From Candidatus Poribacteria bacterium (lineage in GTDB: Bacteria > Poribacteria > WGA-4E > WGA-3G), in assembly GCA_028821605.1 (NCBI GenBank), contig JAPPFM010000044.1:22680-86679 (forward strand): a stretch of DNA of 64,000 nucleotides, read 5' to 3'. The position numbers were made by a program, and so were the translations under genes. The stretch's first letter is position 1; each line of letters opens with the position of its first letter. The notes under the pieces were generated by a model. It was not told where the DNA came from. It made no database searches and was given only the letters and a program-made list of their open reading frames with translations. This document shows, in pieces, positions 61,917 through 64,000 of this stretch.

Positions 61917-63032
61917 ATGCAACTCAGATACTTTTTTCTAACGATCCTATTATTTTTAGTTTCGGAAGACTTCAGTTTCGCACAGCAATCGACAGAACGA
62001 AAGTGGACACTGCCCGAAGGCACGATTGCGCATCTGGGCGATGGCGGAATAAATGATATAGCGTATTCTCCGGATGGGGAGCTTCTTGCGGTGGCTGGGG
62101 TTAATGGCATTTGGCTCTACGATACGGGAAACGGCCAAGAGGTCGCGCACTACCCCCGCAACGGGATATTCCAAAGTGTTACCTTTTCTCCGGATGGTAA
62201 GACGTTGGCAGGTGGAATTAGTGGCTGGGTGGGTGCATGGGATGTTGCGACGGGCACGCTCTTAGATACACAATTAGCAAACAATGCCGCGGCTATTTCC
62301 TTTTCTCCGGATAGTCAGACGTTGGCATTTACGTACAGGCTTTGGAATCAGATTAGGCTATGGGTTATTAATAACCGGAGCTGGCGGCTAACGGAATATA
62401 GAGATACCGCAAGTCTCTCGTTTGCTCCGGATGGTTCGATGCTTGCCGGTGGGGCTTCTAACGGGGAGGTCTATCTCTGTGATGTTGCGACGGGCAGAGT
62501 CCGACGTACCTTTGAAGGACACACCGATATGGTCAATAGTGTTGCCTTTAGTCCAAGTGGTTTGATTTTAGCAAGTGCGGGTTTGGACCAGACCGTGCGT
62601 CTATGGAATGTTATCACTGGCACGCTCCGACATACCCTTGAAGGACACACCTTTGATGTCAATAGCATCTCGTTTTCGCCGGATGGTAAGATTCTGGCAA
62701 GTGCCGGCGACCAGACCGTGCGGCTCTGGAGTGTTATCACGGGCAGACACCTACGGACACTTTACGGACACACCGGTTTCGTCAATAGTGTCTCCTTTTC
62801 GCCGGAGGGGAAGACGTTGGCAAGTGCGGGGTCGGACGGGAAAATCCTGCTCTGGTCGGTCGGATGGGCTCCTGCCGACCTGAATCGTGATGATACCGTT
62901 AATATTCAAGACCTCGTCCTCGTCGCAGGCGCGATTGGACACATCGGCGAAAACGAGGCGGATGTCAACGGTGATGGCATCGTTGACATTCGAGACCTCG
63001 TCCTCGTCGCAGGCGCATTCGGTGAAGACTAA
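61917..63032 (+). CDS. Secreted WD40-repeat protein with dockerin-like C-terminus
   Basis: A 371-residue exported protein from the ATG at 61917, which has GGAGGAAGAGG upstream. After a signal peptide (MQLRYFFLTILLFLVSEDFSFA) come seven WD40-like repeats (e.g. FSPDGKILASAGDQTVRLWSV) and a C-terminal pair of calcium-binding dockerin type I repeats (NRDDTVNIQDLVLVAGAIG; NGDGIVDIRDLVLVAGAFG). It may be tethered to a cohesin-bearing scaffold outside the cell. It is the first large gene downstream of the sigma-54 promoter. Confidence 0.9.
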   Translation: MQLRYFFLTILLFLVSEDFSFAQQSTERKWTLPEGTIAHLGDGGINDIAYSPDGELLAVAGVNGIWLYDTGNGQEVAHYPRNGIFQSVTFSPDGKTLAGGISGWVGAWDVATGTLLDTQLANNAAAISFSPDSQTLAFTYRLWNQIRLWVINNRSWRLTEYRDTASLSFAPDGSMLAGGASNGEVYLCDVATGRVRRTFEGHTDMVNSVAFSPSGLILASAGLDQTVRLWNVITGTLRHTLEGHTFDVNSISFSPDGKILASAGDQTVRLWSVITGRHLRTLYGHTGFVNSVSFSPEGKTLASAGSDGKILLWSVGWAPADLNRDDTVNIQDLVLVAGAIGHIGENEADVNGDGIVDIRDLVLVAGAFGED

Positions 63033-63204
63033 GCGGTACCTGCAGGAGGGAGTATTTTATAAAAAGAGTTTTTACAGTCTTTTTTACCGTGTTGCTGCGG
63101 GGGGTAAAGTTAAGCCCCCTCGCTTTGCAGGGGATGTGAGGATTCAGAGAAACATCCTGCTTTAACAGTGAGCGATTTCGACATTTATAGAAGGAAAAGA
63201 ATCA

Positions 63205-64000
63205 ATGAAAATGAAACTATTTAGACTTTTTGTTTTCTATATTGTTCTGAGTTGTTGGATACCGCGTATGGCTTCAGCAGAGGTCGTGAATATGCCGGAC
63301 GAGGCTTTAGCAGCTGTCGTGCGAAATAGATTGGGGTTAGCACCTGACGCACCGATAACACGACAAACACTGCAGCGTTTGGACCATCTCACTGCGCCCA
63401 GTGGTACTGGTAGTCCACTCTTGATAAAAGACCTCACGGGGTTGGAGCACGCGACGAGACTACAGACCTTGAATCTTTATTTCCATGAGATTCACGACCT
63501 TCGTCCGCTCGCAGGTCTGACGCAGTTACAGAACCTGTATCTCCGTTATAATCAAATCAGCGATGTTGGTCCACTCAAAGACCTGACGCAGTTACGGAAC
63601 TTGGATCTCTATGAGACTCAAATCAGCGATGTTACACCACTCTCAGGCTTGACGCAGTTAGAGACCTTGTCTCTCACGAAGACTCAAATCAGCGATATTA
63701 CGCCATTCTCAGGCTTGACGCAGTTAGAGACCTTGTATCTCGGTGTGAATCAAATCAGCGATATTACGCCACTCAAAGACCTGACGCAGTTAGAGACCTT
63801 GAATCTCAATAGTAATCAAATCAGCGATATTACGCCACTCAAAGACCTGACGCAGTTAGAGATCCTGTATCTCAATAACAATCAAATCAGCGATGTTGGT
63901 CCACTCAAAGACCTGACGCAGTTAGAGATCCTGTATCTCGATAACAATCAAATCAGCGATGTTACGCCACTCTCAGGCTTGACGCAGTTAAAGAACTTGT
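63205..64000 (+). CDS. Secreted leucine-rich-repeat protein, cut by the window end
   Basis: An open frame to the window end, at least 265 residues. A signal peptide (MKMKLFRLFVFYIVLSCWIP) is followed by a cap and then internalin-like 22-residue LRRs with the consensus LxxLTQLExLxLxxNQISDITP. At DNA level the 66-nt repeats are nearly identical, so they probably spread by recent slippage or conversion. The protein is probably exported and binds a partner through the curved repeat. Confidence 0.9.
   Translation, partial: MKMKLFRLFVFYIVLSCWIPRMASAEVVNMPDEALAAVVRNRLGLAPDAPITRQTLQRLDHLTAPSGTGSPLLIKDLTGLEHATRLQTLNLYFHEIHDLRPLAGLTQLQNLYLRYNQISDVGPLKDLTQLRNLDLYETQISDVTPLSGLTQLETLSLTKTQISDITPFSGLTQLETLYLGVNQISDITPLKDLTQLETLNLNSNQISDITPLKDLTQLEILYLNNNQISDVGPLKDLTQLEILYLDNNQISDVTPLSGLTQLKNL

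Noticed and set aside
63100..63204. G/C-rich hairpin (GGGGG ... CCCCC) before the LRR gene.
   Set aside because: Only five base pairs, no flanking T-run; too weak to list as a terminator.
1..64000. CRISPR arrays, tRNA and rRNA genes, intact insertion sequences.
   Set aside because: No run of regularly spaced repeats with unique spacers, no recognisable tRNA T-arm or rRNA segment, and no transposase was seen on reading through; weak cases cannot be excluded without a search tool.

Overview
The window looks like the chromosome of an uncultured Gram-negative bacterium, most like Candidatus Poribacteria or a related lineage. This is an inference from gene content: twin Rieske-fusion proteins, FG-GAP/UnbV, SUMF1-type, LamG-like and DUF5916 secreted proteins, WD40 and ankyrin proteins, an inositol-type catabolic block, and many short intergenic hairpins. 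No rRNA, tRNA, CRISPR array or intact transposase was seen.

Layout. 0-9 kb: STAS antagonist, RadC, RlmB, then a leftward catabolic block (IolD-like, IolC-like, HpcH-type aldolase), a Ser/Thr kinase and a KDPG aldolase. 9-12 kb: two tandem DUF21-CBS-CorC proteins. 12-16 kb: an SDR, GTP cyclohydrolase I and a tandem-fused 6-pyruvoyl-tetrahydropterin synthase (possible tetrahydrobiopterin-like pathway), a rhodanese. 16-23 kb: a TonB-like/DUF4159 reading frame split by one in-frame UGA, secreted carbohydrate-binding-like proteins, and a duplicated pair of MORN/zinc-ribbon and HhH genes. 23-30 kb: a desaturase and a three-gene cassette (DUF3419/BtaA-like, haem-oxygenase-like diiron enzyme, GNAT). 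30-35 kb: two Rieske paralogues and an ankyrin protein. 35-43.5 kb: a rightward accessory island bounded by matching short repeats, with a truncated sigma factor, a Cys-rich membrane peptide, a His-rich membrane protein, a protease-TPR lipoprotein, an STT3/AglB-like oligosaccharyltransferase, a broken glycosyltransferase and an ECF sigma factor. 43.6-56 kb: SHMT-like and enolase-superfamily genes, UnbV and FGE-like secreted proteins, an ADP-ribosyltransferase-like protein with a partner, two LamG-like paralogues, a sugar isomerase and a split DUF6178 protein. 56-64 kb: MsrA, an RND adaptor, a sigma-54-type activator, then a 1.2 kb non-coding region, a WD40-dockerin protein and an LRR protein cut by the window end.

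Most notable. (1) Between the activator and the WD40-dockerin gene lie three 11-bp repeats at exact 21-bp spacing, followed by a full-consensus sigma-54 promoter and a long structured leader. (2) Four otherwise different secreted proteins end in the same tail (consensus VxPxx[KR]LxxxW[GA]E[LI]K). (3) A two-part leader element recurs upstream of unrelated genes and ends in their ribosome binding site. (4) Several gene families here occur as local duplicates in which one copy is broken or has lost a catalytic residue.
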